Source: Saccopteryx bilineata
Lineage: Eukaryota; Chordata; Mammalia; Chiroptera; Emballonuridae
NCBI RefSeq assembly: GCF_036850765.1
Contig: NC_089492.1
Coordinates: 71,240,482 to 71,304,481, forward strand
DNA length: 64,000 nt
Direction of reading: 5' to 3'
The notes under the pieces are model-generated. The model was given only the letters and a program-made list of their open reading frames with translations, had not been told where the DNA came from and searched no databases. The translations under genes were made by a program, and so were the position numbers. Shown here piece after piece: positions 53,278 through 63,932 of this stretch (position 1 is the stretch's first letter; every line of letters begins with the position of its first letter).

Positions 53278-54449
53278 GCTTCTTTTCATATTCCTCATTG
53301 ATTATGCGTTGCTTCCTTGGTTAGTTTAATTTTAATTTGTTGGGAGTTTATTTGACACACAAAAAACTGCCCTATTGTGAAGAATTATGAAAATGTGGTC
53401 AAATTGTTGCAATTTTCTTCAATTTCATACTCTTGAACAAATGCTTCTCTAGAAAATTTGTCAGCCAACTAGCTACACTCACCTACAAAATGCCTCCATT
53501 CTTACACTGACGGGGATTGAAATTTCATCTTCTGAAATTAGCATGGTGTCTCATTTGCTAAAAGGCCCATTTGTTCACTACGAGGGAGGTGAAATATTTC
53601 TTGACTACAACATGATAGGATTAACTCTATATGTTTCAATTAATATGTGTTTTTGATGCTTGTTAATGTGTTTCATGTTTCGAGGCATTTTTTTTCCCTG
53701 GAGGTTTAACTGATGGGAATTTGTAATCACTGGAAAGTTCTTAAAGTGCAGCTAGTTTCTGGATCAATTTCAGAAATAAAAGAAGTGGATTTAGGGGCTC
53801 TTTTGGAAGGTCTTTGTGATAATTGGAACTTCTTAAGAGTTCATTGTGTAGATATAACCTTTGTTTAACCAGATCACCTGTACGATGCAGATCAAGAGTT
53901 GGTGAAACTTTTCTATAAAGGGCTGGATTGTAAACATTTAAAGTTTTTCAGGCTACCTGTGGTCTCTGTTACAACCTCTCCCTCCTTCTTCCTCCCACAT
54001 CTCTGTCCCCATCCCCCTCCTCCTCTGTTTTGGCCATTGGAACATTATATTTGTTCATTAAAAATGAACAAATAAAAATAATTGTACAAATCATTCTTAT
54101 CTCCAGGGCTGCATAATAATAGTCTGCAGGATGAATGTGACCGCTGATGTAGGTCATACTATTAGTCAGGGTAGGTTGGGCTTCACTACAGTAACAACTG
54201 TAAAACCGGGAAATCTCAGTGGCTTCACACATTTAGCACCGTTTCCCACTCGCCCGGTCAGGTGGCCCTCCTCCTCGCTGCAGCTGCTACCGCTGCACCT
54301 GCCGTCCTCAGACTCCCTCAGAGCAGTGGCTGGCGCCGGGGTGAGAGGGGCACAATATTTACGGCGGCTTTTCCTCTCAGGTTCATGTGCTCTCTCTGAA
54401 GGGAAAGGAATGGCTCAGGGATTCTGTGAGAGATAATTTTTAAAAAGAC
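53278..54449. other. Unique non-coding sequence
   Basis: AT-rich up to about 54200, then a short GC-rich stretch (54240-54350). No supported gene. Confidence 0.4.
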
Positions 54450-55620
54450 AGTATTATTTAGACTGGTTTTAGATTTACAGAAAAATTGAGAAGATAGCAC
54501 AGAGAGTTCTCATAACCCCTGCACCCGGTTTTCCCTATGACCATCGTCGGACGTAAGTATGGTACATTTATCACAGTCAATGAACCAATAGTGATGCATG
54601 ATCCAGTAGCTAAAGCATCTACTTTATTCAGATTGCCCTAACTTTTAGGGTCCTTTTTCAGAATTCCAGGACCTCACCCAGGAATCCCATATTGCATTTG
54701 GTTGTCACATTGCCCTAGGCCACTTCTGGCTGTAATAATAATTTCTCAGACTTTCTTTATGCTTGATGACCTTGAGAGTTTCTGAAGCTGCTGGTCAGGT
54801 ATTTTGTAGAATAACCCCACCCCACCCCCCGGAATTTGTCTGATGTTTTTCTGTTTAGACCAGCGGTTCTCAACCTGTGGGTCACGACCCCGGCGGGGTC
54901 CCCTAAAGCCATCGGAAAATACATAATGCATATCAGGTATTTATATTCCGAATCATAACTGTAGCAAAATTACAGTTATGAAGTAGCCACAGAAATTATT
55001 TTTTGGTTTGGGGTCACCGCAACATGAGGAACTGTATTGCAGGGTCATGGCATTAGAAAGGTTGAGAACCACTGGTTTAGACTGTGTCTAGGCATTTTTG
55101 GGAGAGAGACCACAGAGGTAAGAGGCCATGTCTATCACATCCTATCAACATGATTTGTCACAGGTTGATCATTCAGTGGAGGTCGTGTTTGGTGCCTCCC
55201 CTGAAAAGCGACTCTTCTTGCACTTTTTCATGTGACCTCTTTGGGAAGAATCACTATACTCAGCTCACCCCTAAGTAGTGGAAAGTTGTGTTCCTCCTCC
55301 TTCAGGGAAGAAGGTCTACGTAAATTATTTGGAATTCTTATGCAAGGAGGCTTGTCGCCCATTTATTAATCTATAATTTATATAAGTACAGACTCATATT
55401 GACTAGACACTTTATAATCCAATACTTGTTATTTATTCTGTGGCTTGAATGGTTCCAGCTTTGGCCATTGGGACTGTCTCCAGAGCTCCTCCTGTGTTCC
55501 TTTAACATAAGCCCACACTGCCTCCCTTTCTGCCATAACAAGGTCCCCCACACTTATGTCTTCTATGCCAGTCCCAGAACCAGCCATTTCTCCAGAAAGC
55601 CCTGGTTCCTTTCGCTGGGT
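54450..55620. repeat. Old L1 (L1M-type) 3' region, split by a hAT element
   Basis: 'TTTTAGATTTACAGAAAAATTGAG', 'ATGGTACATTTATCACAGTCAATGAACC', 'CAGGTATTTTGTAGAATAACC' and, after the insert, 'CCACAGAGGTAAGAGGCCATG', 'ATTATTTGGAATTCTTATGCA' and 'TTCCAGCTTTGGCCATTGGGA' follow a known L1M 3' region in order. The hAT at 54861-55074 cuts through it. Confidence 0.75.
54861..55074. mobile_element. Non-autonomous hAT (URR1-like) transposon, 214 bp
   Basis: Ends CAGCGGTTCTCAACCTGTGG and AGGTTGAGAACCACTG are inverted repeats. The 8-bp target duplication GTTTAGAC is perfect (54853-54860 and 55075-55082). It splits an L1 remnant cleanly. The internal 'AAAATTACAGTTATGAAGTAG' resembles the rodent URR1/Charlie-type MITEs. 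Confidence 0.95.
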
Positions 55621-55985
55621 GTTAGGTGTGCTGGTTGCTTCTCAGGGTGTTTTTGCTTCCACGTGACACGTGTTTTAAGGGCTAGGTGTGGAGATAGCTT
55701 CAAAGTGTGGTCCACAGGCTAGAAGCATTATCCTTATCTGAGAGCTTGGTAGCAATATACAGTCATGGGCCTCAGACCTACGAACTCCTGTCTCTGTTTT
55801 AGCAAGACTGCCAGGTGGTTTGCACGGACATTCGAGTTTGAGAAGCACGGCCCAGAGCTCAGTTGTGTGGCCCCAACTGCAGGGGATGCTGGACACAGGT
55901 ATTGGGTGATTTTTTTGGATAACTGATGCTTAAAACACCTATTTTATTTTTGTTCTTGCTGTTCCTTGTCTTATTGATATATATA

Positions 55986-55986
<1 letters not shown>
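55621..55986. other. Unique non-coding sequence
   Basis: No recognised feature up to the compound microsatellite. Confidence 0.4.
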
Positions 55987-56056
<70 letters not shown>

Positions 56057-56066
56057 TATATATATA
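55987..56066. repeat. Palindromic compound microsatellite (TG)16(TA)11(CA)8(TA)5
   Basis: The TG arm is the reverse complement of the CA arm, with an alternating TA centre, so the strand can fold on itself. Confidence 0.95.
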
Positions 56067-56084
56067 ACAGTCATTCATCTATTC

Positions 56085-56250
56085 AAATATTTATTCATGG
56101 AGTACCTGTTATGTTTCTGGCATTTTTCCAAGTCCTGGGGAGGTAAAAGCTTCACATTCCTGCCTTCGTACAGGAGTTCACATGGAGGTGGAGGACACAG
56201 AAAAGGAACATGCCACTGTTCAATGTGGCACCTGTTATGAAGACAAATAA
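56085..56250 (-). repeat. L2/MIR-type ancient repeat
   Basis: 'CAAATATTTATTCATGGAGTACCTGTTATG', 'CTGGCATTTTTCCAAGTCCTGGGGAGG' and 'TTCACATTCCTGCC' fit the common mammalian repeat pattern. Family assignment is approximate. Confidence 0.55.
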
Positions 56251-56639
56251 GGCACGGCAAGGGGTAGGGGGTGGTGGCAGGGCCGGGGAAGGCCGCTGAT
56301 GAAACTGGGACGGCCGGCTCGTCCAAACAGAGATCCCAGCGAAATGAGCAAGTGAGGCCCGTGACTATTGATATTTGGGGACATTCCAGGCAAAGGAAAC
56401 ACAAGGCAGTCCTGTTTTTAAAAGACAAGATACATTTATATTAAAAATTTTAAATCTCAGCTTCAAAGCCAAGTATCAGAATATTTAAGTACTGAAAACT
56501 TTTGGACCTTGGACTGATTTTTTTTTTCTCAAGGCTTCTGACAACACATGGGCCCTGCTATGTTATCACAGCCTCCTTTGTCGTCAGCGGGTGCGACCTG
56601 TGGATGCTCATTTCATAGGATGTAAAGGAATGTATTTCA

Positions 56640-57480
56640 GCTGTTTGCAAACGTTTTCGTCTTTGGACTCTAGACATTCTTAAAAATTATCGAGGACCCA
56701 AAGAGCTTTTGCTTATATGGGTTACACTGACGGATGTTTGCTACATTACAGATTAAATCTAAGAAAATTTAAATATCTATTTAACTCATTTTAAAATAAG
56801 ACTAGTCTATTAAATATTAACATAGACAACATAATTTGATGAGAATACATGTGTTTTTCAACACAGGCAGCAGGACTCTCTCATCTGCTCTGCCCCAATC
56901 TGTTGCAATGTCACAGGTCATGTAGCATTTGGAGAACTTTGTTGTATACTTGTGAGAGAATGAGGGTGAAAAGGCAAATAATAGTTTTGCATTATTTTTA
57001 TTTATTTATTTTTGTATTTTTCTGAAGAGAGAAGCAGATAGGCAGAGAGATAGACTCCCACATGTGCCTGACCAGGATCCAACTGGCAAGCCTACTATGG
57101 GGGGATGCTCTGTCTATCTGGAGCATTGCTTCGTTGCAACTGGAGCCATTCTAGTGCCTGAGGCAAAGGCCACAGAGCCATCCTCAGTGCCCAGGCCAAC
57201 TTTGCTTCAATGGAGCTTTGGCTGTGGGAAGGGAAGAGGAGAGACAGAGAGGAAGAAGATGGGAAGGGTGGAGAAGCAGATGGATGTTTCTCCTCTGTGC
57301 CCTGGCCAAGAATCAAACCCGGGACTTCCACATGCAGGGCTGACGCTCTACCACTGAGCCAAGTGGCCAGGGCAATAGTTTTGCATTTAAACAAAATAGT
57401 TTTGACTTTGCAGACCCCATTAGAGTCACAAGAATATTCAGAGTTCTCCAAAGCATGGTTTGAGAACCTTTCCTTCATCA
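56640..57480. repeat. Ancient DNA-transposon-like repeat carrying a SINE
   Basis: 'TTTGCAAACGTTTTCGTCTTTGGACTC', 'AATTATCGAGGACCCAAAGAGCTTTTGC' and, after the SINE, 'GCAGACCCCATTAGAGTC' and 'AGCATGGTTTGAGAACC' belong to an old interspersed repeat I believe is hAT-related; the name is uncertain. Confidence 0.45.
57003..57375 (-). repeat. tRNA-derived bat SINE (type A), diverged
   Basis: Minus strand: 'TTTTTCTGAAGAGAGAAGCAG', 'CCAGGATCCAACTGGCAAGCC', 'CCAACTTTGCTTCAATGGAGC', B-box side 'CCAAGAATCAAACCCGGG' and head 'CTACCACTGAGCCAAGTGGCC'. Confidence 0.87.
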
Positions 57481-57628
57481 TCTTTGGGCTTTACCACTCT
57501 GCTGTGGGTGGGTGAGTTTCACTCTCTGGTACCTGAGTTTCCTTGTTTTTACAGTGGACTCAGCAACAGTACTTACATCTCAGGGTCAATGTGGGGATTG
57601 AATGACAACTCATGCTATTCTCTTAGAG

Positions 57629-58486
57629 CAGTGGTTCTCAAAGTGTGCGCCAGGGCGCATTGGTACACCCTAGAAGATTTCCACGTGCACCCTGTGGTAT
57701 TCCAGAGAAATATGTGCTTGTTGGGGACCAAAAAACCAACAGGGTTTTTGGAGTTTAGATTTTTGGGGGGACAGAGGTGTGGGGAATTGGCTGTAGGCTG
57801 ACAGTCTGTCCACCCCCCCCCCACCTCACTTGCTTGATTATGTTGCAAAAGGTTGTTAAGCTGTGGTGCTGGATTGTTTACACTACCCCCCATGTTCCCC
57901 GGAAAGACTGGAGGCAAGTTTCTGCTATCCTTTGTTTGGTGTAAAGTTAAGATGATATGTATGGTGGGGTTTTTCTGCATTTAATACAATTAAGAGTAAA
58001 AATAGAGGAACTCTTCAATGTATTGACAAGGAAATGAAAGTTTGCCTTTCAAATATATGCCCAAACATTGAAGAAATCGCTAGGACACATCAGGATCATG
58101 TTTCTCATAAACACAAGAATGAAAAGACTTAACACATTTGCACCAGGACCTGCTGAATTTACTAAATTTTACTAAGAATGTATCTGTACATATAAAAAGA
58201 TAACTTTTTTGTCATTTTTTAATTTTTTAACCCCTCTTTTTTACAAATTCTAAAAAGTATAACTAAAAAAATGTAACATAAAAATGTTTTTTAATGTCAG
58301 AATAAATTTAATTTTGTCATATTTATTTCATTTAATTACCATAAAAGCACGCTTGGACTTTATATGTTTTCTTTAATATTTGACTTAATTATTATAACAT
58401 ATTTCTCAGAAATTTGTATATAGTGCGCCTACAATTATTTGTAGGATTTTAAATGTGCCCGACTTCAAAATGTTTGAGAACCACTG
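57629..58486 (+). mobile_element. hAT DNA transposon, 858 bp, with transposase tail
   Basis: Starts CAGTGGTTCTCAAAGTGTG and ends AATGTTTGAGAACCACTG (inverted repeats). The flanks TCTTAGAG (57621-57628) and CCTTGGAG (58487-58494) are a degraded 8-bp target duplication (6 of 8 match). It retains a short coding segment resembling a hAT transposase C-terminus (58031-58132), so it is an internally deleted derivative of an autonomous element. Confidence 0.88.
58031..58132 (+). pseudogene. C-terminal fragment of a hAT (Charlie-type) transposase
   Basis: Thirty-three codons then TAA. The frame reads EMKVCLSNICPNIEEIARTH followed by QDHVSHKHKNEKT. In hAT/ZBED-type transposases this C-terminal stretch, next to the dimerisation region, has similar '...L S N I .P.IE....HQ..VSH' spacing as I remember the family. 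The catalytic RNase H-like core and the BED zinc finger are not present; only the end of the gene survives inside the non-autonomous element. Confidence 0.65.
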
Positions 58487-58494
58487 CCTTGGAG

Positions 58495-60338
58495 TCATGC
58501 CTGCCTGGTACCAAAAAAAAAAAATTCCGTAGTTGTTACTGCGATTTTAAAATTGACAAAAACTTTGATTATAGTTATTTCTGATCTGCGAAAGAGTATA
58601 GAATGTAATTCTATGTTACATCTTTGGTCAGGGATGCATCACCCTTAAATTCTTCTTGTTATGGAAAAAAAGGCCCAGGTGAAAGTATTAAAAAATTCAC
58701 ACATTACTGTTTTCTATTGTGAAAATGATTTCTCTCCCACTATATGTTAAGCTCTATTAACCTTTACTTTTCTTATTGATAGTCTCTTTGTGATCAGGAC
58801 TGGGGAAATACGTCTTCCTACTCCCCAACATGAACTGGGCCATCCATGGCAGTTCTCCTAACACAGATCCCATTTGCTATTTTCTCTCACCATTGATCTG
58901 AATGCCTGGGATGGCCAGGAAGAAAGCTGTTTTGATCACTGTAATAATTCCTTAGGGATCATTGTCCTTTTTGCTGTATTCATTTATAACTATTTGCCTA
59001 TTCAAGTTATCATAAAGGTAGTGAGAATTAACACCACCAAGCAAGAACATTATCATGGTATCATGGAATGTTGACTTTGTTTTTCATGTTCAAATTATAA
59101 TGACTGTCTCTTGATTCAGGATGTATTGTAAACACACACACCCCCTCAGTTAAGATGGAAACACTTCGCATTATTTAAGCAACAGATGTGCTATGCATGC
59201 AAAGTCGGGCCGTTTTGCAATAGTGATCTTACATTTAAAAGAACTTCAAACGACAATAATACTAGGTTAATCCAGAAGCATTAACAGTCTCCTTCTCACA
59301 CACCCTGAGAAGGGAAGCATTTATATAACTAATTAGTTTACCATAGTAAATAATCCACTGACATTTGCAAGAAACATTCCTATTGGAGCTGGGACTAAAT
59401 ATTATATTGCATGTTAAACTATAAATAGGGCAAACCATGGTGCCAGGCCGAGTTCTAACATGCTATGGAAAATAAGCAAGCTCTGTCTGGGTGAAGTGGG
59501 TGTTACAGGTCCTCCACACACGAGTGTCCAGTTGCCAGGCTCAGGTTCCCCTGAGCTGCCATGGAAACTTGATGATTCATCTCACTTTCCAGTGTGACTC
59601 TGCATGGTAGTTAAAAGAGTGAGTGAATGTTTCTCTTGGGGAGAGGGAAACAACTAGAGGAGACGAAAGGAAACAATTCATAGTCAACTCAGGTGGATTC
59701 CACCTAGCTGTAACTGCAATGGAGAAAACAGGGCTTTCTGCATAAGCGAGTTTCTGCCGCTACTTGCAGCCTTGATGATCAGAAGAGTTTAGATCAAGAA
59801 ATCCCATCATGCTCTAGGTCACCTTGGCCTCCAAGGTTGGTGTGTTTTGTGATTTTCTTCAAGACTGCACATCAGGTGTAGCAAGAGTGATGCTTAGAGA
59901 AAAAAAGGGGACAATGAAACAGTCTTTAACATGGAGGAGACTTCTTGAGCCCATAGATGGGGTGAAGCACCCAACAGGGCTGCAATTTCAGGCCCAATTA
60001 AGAGAGGGTGAAGAGAGGGTTAGAAAGGGGGAGCAGTATTTTTAAGGCTTACCCTGGCAAAGCCAAGGGAGGCTATATGAGGGGCTGGAGAGTCTCACGT
60101 GCCCCAGTGCTGGAATTCCTGACACGAGAGCCACACATTCACACGAAGCCTGTCTCCGCGTGATCCCATTCCTGCGTTTGACCACATATACATCCAGTCA
60201 GCTCGCTAACTCTGCATTGCCTGTGACCTATGGAGTGTTCTAGAAATGTAAAGATGCCAGAAACAGATAGGAAAAAGTTATATTTCCCGTCTCAAGTTCA
60301 TAGTCTAGCGGAGTTGAAAGAGAGATAGGAAAACAAAT
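58495..60338. other. Unique non-coding sequence, candidate conserved block
   Basis: Almost 1.8 kb with no clear repeat or gene. Subregion 59140-59430 is AT-rich but not simple and looks repeat-free; see findings. The ORF at 59824-60045 has no domain. Confidence 0.4.
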
Positions 60339-60600
60339 GATGATTGTTTGAGTCAGTTTGGGCTGCTGTGACAAAGGGCCATGGAGTGGCTGGCTGACAC
60401 ATAGACACTTCTACCTCACAGTTCTGGAAGCTGGAAGTCCCATATCAAGGTGCCAGCAGAGTTGGTTCCTGGTGAGGCCTCTCTTCCTGGCTTGCAGATA
60501 GCTGCCTCCTTTCTGCGTCCTCAAGTGAGAGAAAGACAGGAGAAAGAGTAGAAAGAATGGAGAGAGATCATGCTCTGGTGTCTCTTCTTTTTATAAGGAC
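60339..60600 (-). repeat. MLT1-like LTR fragment (MaLR), reversed
   Basis: 'GTTTGGGCTGCTGTGACAAAGGGCC', 'TCACAGTTCTGGAAGCTGGAAGTCC' and 'ATCAAGGTGCCAGCAGAGTTGG' are the reverse complement of the MLT1 LTR 3' end. Confidence 0.75.
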
Positions 60601-60684
60601 ACTCATCCCATCACGGGTATGAAAAAGTGTCAGATGTTCAAGACGTACCTAAGAGCAGCATGTCAATGTATGCTACTAACCATC

Positions 60685-60850
60685 CTGCTACGGTCTGTGT
60701 CCCCCTCAATTCATACATATGAATGGGTTAGTGTCCCTATAGAAGACGCTTTGGAGAGCTCTTTTTCCCTTCTGCCATGTGGGGACCCAACAAGAAGGGG
60801 ATGGCTCTGAACCAGAAAGAGGATCCTCACCAGAAGGTGACTGGATGAGA
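60685..60850 (+). repeat. MLT1-like LTR fragment, 5' part
   Basis: 'GTGTCCCCCTCAATTCATACATATGAATGG' and 'GGTTAGTGTCCCTATAGAAG' match the beginning of an MLT1-type LTR in plus orientation. The matching 3' end is at 61955-62050. Confidence 0.6.
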
Positions 60851-61006
60851 AAGGGGCTACATGCTGAACCTGACAAGCTCAGGGAAAGCCTGCATGGTGG
60901 CCTTACAGACTCAGGGACCTAAAGTACATACTGTACACAGGTTGGTTTGAAATGGAAACTTTTTAACTAAAAGCAGTTTATGGTGGGTAGTCATATCCTA
61001 GGGAGT
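60851..61006. other. Short unassigned stretch
   Basis: Presumably the interior of the split MLT1-type LTR or flanking DNA, ending at the TA target of the next transposon. Confidence 0.35.
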
Positions 61007-61008
61007 TA

Positions 61009-61476
61009 CCGTATTTCCCCATGCATAAGACGATCCCATGTATATGGCTGCTCCACTACAGCCCACCAAGAAAGCTGGAACTCCCACTAGTGAGCAGGAG
61101 GGACCAGGTTGACCAGCACTGCAAAAGTGGGCGGTTTTTATAAAAAGGTTGACTACCCCTGATGTATAAGATACACCTTAATTTTGGGGCCCAAAATTAA
61201 AAAAAAAAAGTATTACATAAAGTTATTGAACTCAAGTTCTATTCATCATAAAATTCCTGCAACTCCTCATCACTGTCAAAACTCCTACCTATTAGCTTGT
61301 CCTCATCTGTGTCTGATGAAGAATCACTGTCTTCAACAATGAGTGCAAAAACAAATGCGAAAAAGCGGGAAATGCAAGTAAAAAAAAAAAATCTATAACC
61401 ACTGTATAAAACACACCCAGTGTTTAGACCCCAAATTTTTCGGGAAGAAGTGCATCTTATACATGAGGAAATAGAG
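61009..61476. mobile_element. TA-flanked DNA transposon with ~25-bp inverted ends, host of a nested hAT
   Basis: Begins CCGTATTTCCCCATGCATAAGACG and ends (reverse complement) CTCTATTTCCTCATGTATAAGATGC, with TA on both sides (61007-61008 and 61477-61478). TA target duplication and such termini suit the Tc1/mariner/pogo group. A minus-strand acidic reading frame (VEDSDSSSDTDEDK, then SFDSDEELQEFYDE and stop, 61239-61334) looks like a transposase C-terminal tail. A nested hAT piece lies at about 61044-61160. Confidence 0.75.
61042..61160. mobile_element. Nested, rearranged hAT fragment
   Basis: Flanked by ATGTATAT (about 61034-61041) and ATGTATAA (61161 onward), an 8-bp duplication with one mismatch. 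Inside are two terminal-like motifs in the same direction, GGTTGACCAGCACTG and GGTTGACTACCCCTG, rather than facing each other. Confidence 0.55.
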
Positions 61477-61478
61477 TA

Positions 61479-61953
61479 ATCTCTATCTGCTTGCTTTGAA
61501 GCCTGTCTGTTGCCTTTTGCATGTACAATAATGCAAACATGCCTTTGAAATGTAGGAGCCATCTGTTTTCTGCCCCGGCAGGGCAGGCATCCCACCAGAG
61601 CAGGAACTAGCAAACCCCTTCATTGTTATTATTATCATGTGAATTATCAAACTTACCTTCTTATGCCTCCCTATGTAAAAGACGTTTCAATATATACATT
61701 TTTACTTTTTATCCAATCCCAGAGATTTCCCACTTTGCTTTCTTCTGCCTCCCTAATCTATTACTAATCAATTTCATGTAAACCCCTTACATCTTCCCCT
61801 ATGGTTCTGATGTAAAAAAAAATTAAGTGGAGTGCTTTCTCAATTTGTTGAGACTCTGCTTCCTGGCAATTGTCGACAGTTTGGCTTAAATAAACTCATA
61901 AAAATTCTTACTGGTTTGAAAGTTTTTTTATGTTGATAGTAACCATGCTTGCT
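61479..61953. other. Non-coding stretch between repeats
   Basis: No recognised gene; possibly more of the LTR interior. Confidence 0.35.
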
Positions 61954-62052
61954 CTTGGACTTCCAGACCCCAGAACTGTGAGCAATAAACTTCTGTGGTT
62001 ATAATCGCCTAGTCGGTGGCACTTTGTTATAACAGCCAGAACAGACGAAGGC
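61954..62052 (+). repeat. MLT1-like LTR 3' end
   Basis: 'CTCTTGGACTTCCAGACCCCAGAACTGTGAGCAATAAAC' style 3' end, split for description, with the AATAAA signal and 'GGCACTTTGTTATAACAGCC'. It matches the end of an MLT1 LTR. Confidence 0.75.
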
Positions 62053-62974
62053 ACGGGGTCATACCGCTTACCGTGCCTCCACTGCCCCTGTCGCCCGGTT
62101 GGTTCGCTGTGTGCCATGGCACTTCCCTGTGAGCTTGTCCACAAAACCCCCAGCTTCCTTTGTGATCTGGCCTCTGTTCCTCCCAGAGAGATGGAAGGGA
62201 GACCGCATGAAGTATTAAGGACCTCCATTGATGTTCCCCTACTATTGATACTATTGATAGGTTTACAAGAAAGAATATAAAGGGTGACAGCAAAATTATG
62301 CTAAATGGTCCTCTCTCTGTTGGAAGACTAGCTCCATAACTTTGCTTGGCCTAACATGGCCCCAGGCTGTGACCCCCTGGGGTTTGTTGCTTCCCTCCCT
62401 GAACTCTTCCTGGGATATGCAAATGGTTGAGTGTGGCCAGCTGCAGGCCTTTCGAAGTCCAGATGCCCTGTGTCACCGCTGCCCTGGGGAGTGTGTGTCA
62501 CCTGTTAGTAGGTGACCGGTAGGGCAGGGCAGGGCAGGGCAGGACTGGAATTTGCATGGTGGACCCTGGTCTCTGATCAAAGGATCAGCCTTTGAATCTC
62601 GGAAGCTGCACGGGGACGCAGCATCTCTCTGAGACTGTTCAAGGTGCTGGCTATTGAAGTGTTCCACTCCTGTTGTCTAAGTACATCTGCTTGGGCAGGG
62701 AGGGGTTCTGCATGGAGGTACAGACTTCCCAGATTACCCAGGGCTCCATCCTACCATTCTACCAAGGCCAGGGCCCTGATGACTGAAGCCATGTCTGGGG
62801 ATGCCACTTAATGTCCTAGTCCAGTCTTGACCCTGCTCCACCACTGCTCTGCTCCTCACTGCTGTGCTGCACCTCGGGGCCCTCTGGGCCGCTCCTGTCA
62901 GAAAGGAGGTGAGAAAGGGAGCAGTGTTTTCCCAGAGCCCTGGCCCACTGGCCTGTCCCTTTGGGATGGAAGAT
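62053..62974. other. Unique sequence, GC-rich, no supported gene
   Basis: Includes a short (GGGCA)n run at about 62523-62543. ORFs of 60-106 codons, both strands, no domain. Confidence 0.4.
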
Positions 62975-63250
62975 GACAGAAGCTCCTCTATCTCCAGAGG
63001 ACCCCATCTCACTCAGAATAACACCCAGAGTTCCTGCCACGGCTTCCAGGGTCCTGCACGCTGCAGTCCCTGCGGACCTTCCTTCCACAACTCCCTGCAC
63101 CTCTTTGCTTCTGCCAGCCTGGCAGCTTCTCTGCTGCCTGTGGAACAGGACAGGCGTGATCCTGCCTCCAGGTCTCTGTGCTGTTGCTCGGGGTGGTTTG
63201 CAAGTTTTGCTCTTTCAAGTGCTCCATTCAAGCATCTGTCAAACATCTTA
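62975..63250 (+). repeat. L2-like fragment
   Basis: Pattern 'AGTTCCTGCCACGGCTTCCAGGGTCC', 'CTTCTGCCAGCCTGGCAGC', 'CTTTCAAGTGCTCC' resembles the L2 3' region. It explains the overlapping ORFs on both strands here. Confidence 0.5.
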
Positions 63251-63394
63251 TAGAGACCCCCCTCACCTAAAACACCACCTTCCCTTCTCCCTGCCTCTCA
63301 CTGTACCCACTTCCCGGCTACATTTCTTTCCCTAGACCTTCCATGTCTGATATATATTGTATTTCAGAGATGGTAGTCTGAGTGTCTCTCTCCC

Positions 63395-63512
63395 ATCACC
63401 CAAATGCAAGGTCCTTGGGAACAGCGACTTGCGGTCCCCAGAGCCTAGAACAGTGTGTGGCATATGATAGGGACAGCCAGAAATATTTTGGAATGTTTGT
63501 TGAATGGGTGAG
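63395..63512 (+). repeat. L2 3' end
   Basis: 'CAAGGTCCTTGGGAACAGCG', 'CCCCAGAGCCTAGAACAGTG' and 'GGAATGTTTGTTGAATGG' are a typical L2 terminus. Confidence 0.75.
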
Positions 63513-63689
63513 GACAGTTTTTTTAAAAAAAAAAATAACTGTGCCTTCCCTGTCTGTGTCTGTGTGTTCACCCTTATTCCCCCCGAAATCCACAGCAATG
63601 AAGCCCCACCCTTGGCTGAATGTTGGCTTCTTACATTCATTCGGTCCTTTTCGGCCTTATTTGACTTTATGAAGCAATTTATGCCATGA

Positions 63690-63932
63690 AAAGAGTATTA
63701 TGGACTTTGGAGCAGGCGAGGTTTGGCTACAACCCTGTTTTCACCACTTAATAGCTCTGTAATTCTGGGCAAGTAATTTCACTCACTGGACCGCAGTTTC
63801 CATTTGAGTTAAATTAGAACACTGATGCCTTGCTCATAGGAGTTCTCCAGAAGCATGAAGAGAGAGAAAATGTGTGAGACTCCTGGTGCAGGGCTGGTGC
63901 ACAGTCAGCGCTTCATAAATGTCAGTTCCATG
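63690..63932 (+). repeat. MIR SINE, near full length
   Basis: 'GACTTTGGAGCAGGCGAGG', 'CACTTAATAGCTCTGTAATTC', 'GGGCAAGTAATTTCACTCAC' and 'AGTCAGCGCTTCATAAATGTC' follow the MIR consensus from end to end. Confidence 0.88.

Noticed and set aside
62734..63335. Cluster of 70-130-codon ORFs
   Set aside because: Overlap an L2-like repeat on both strands; no coding signature.
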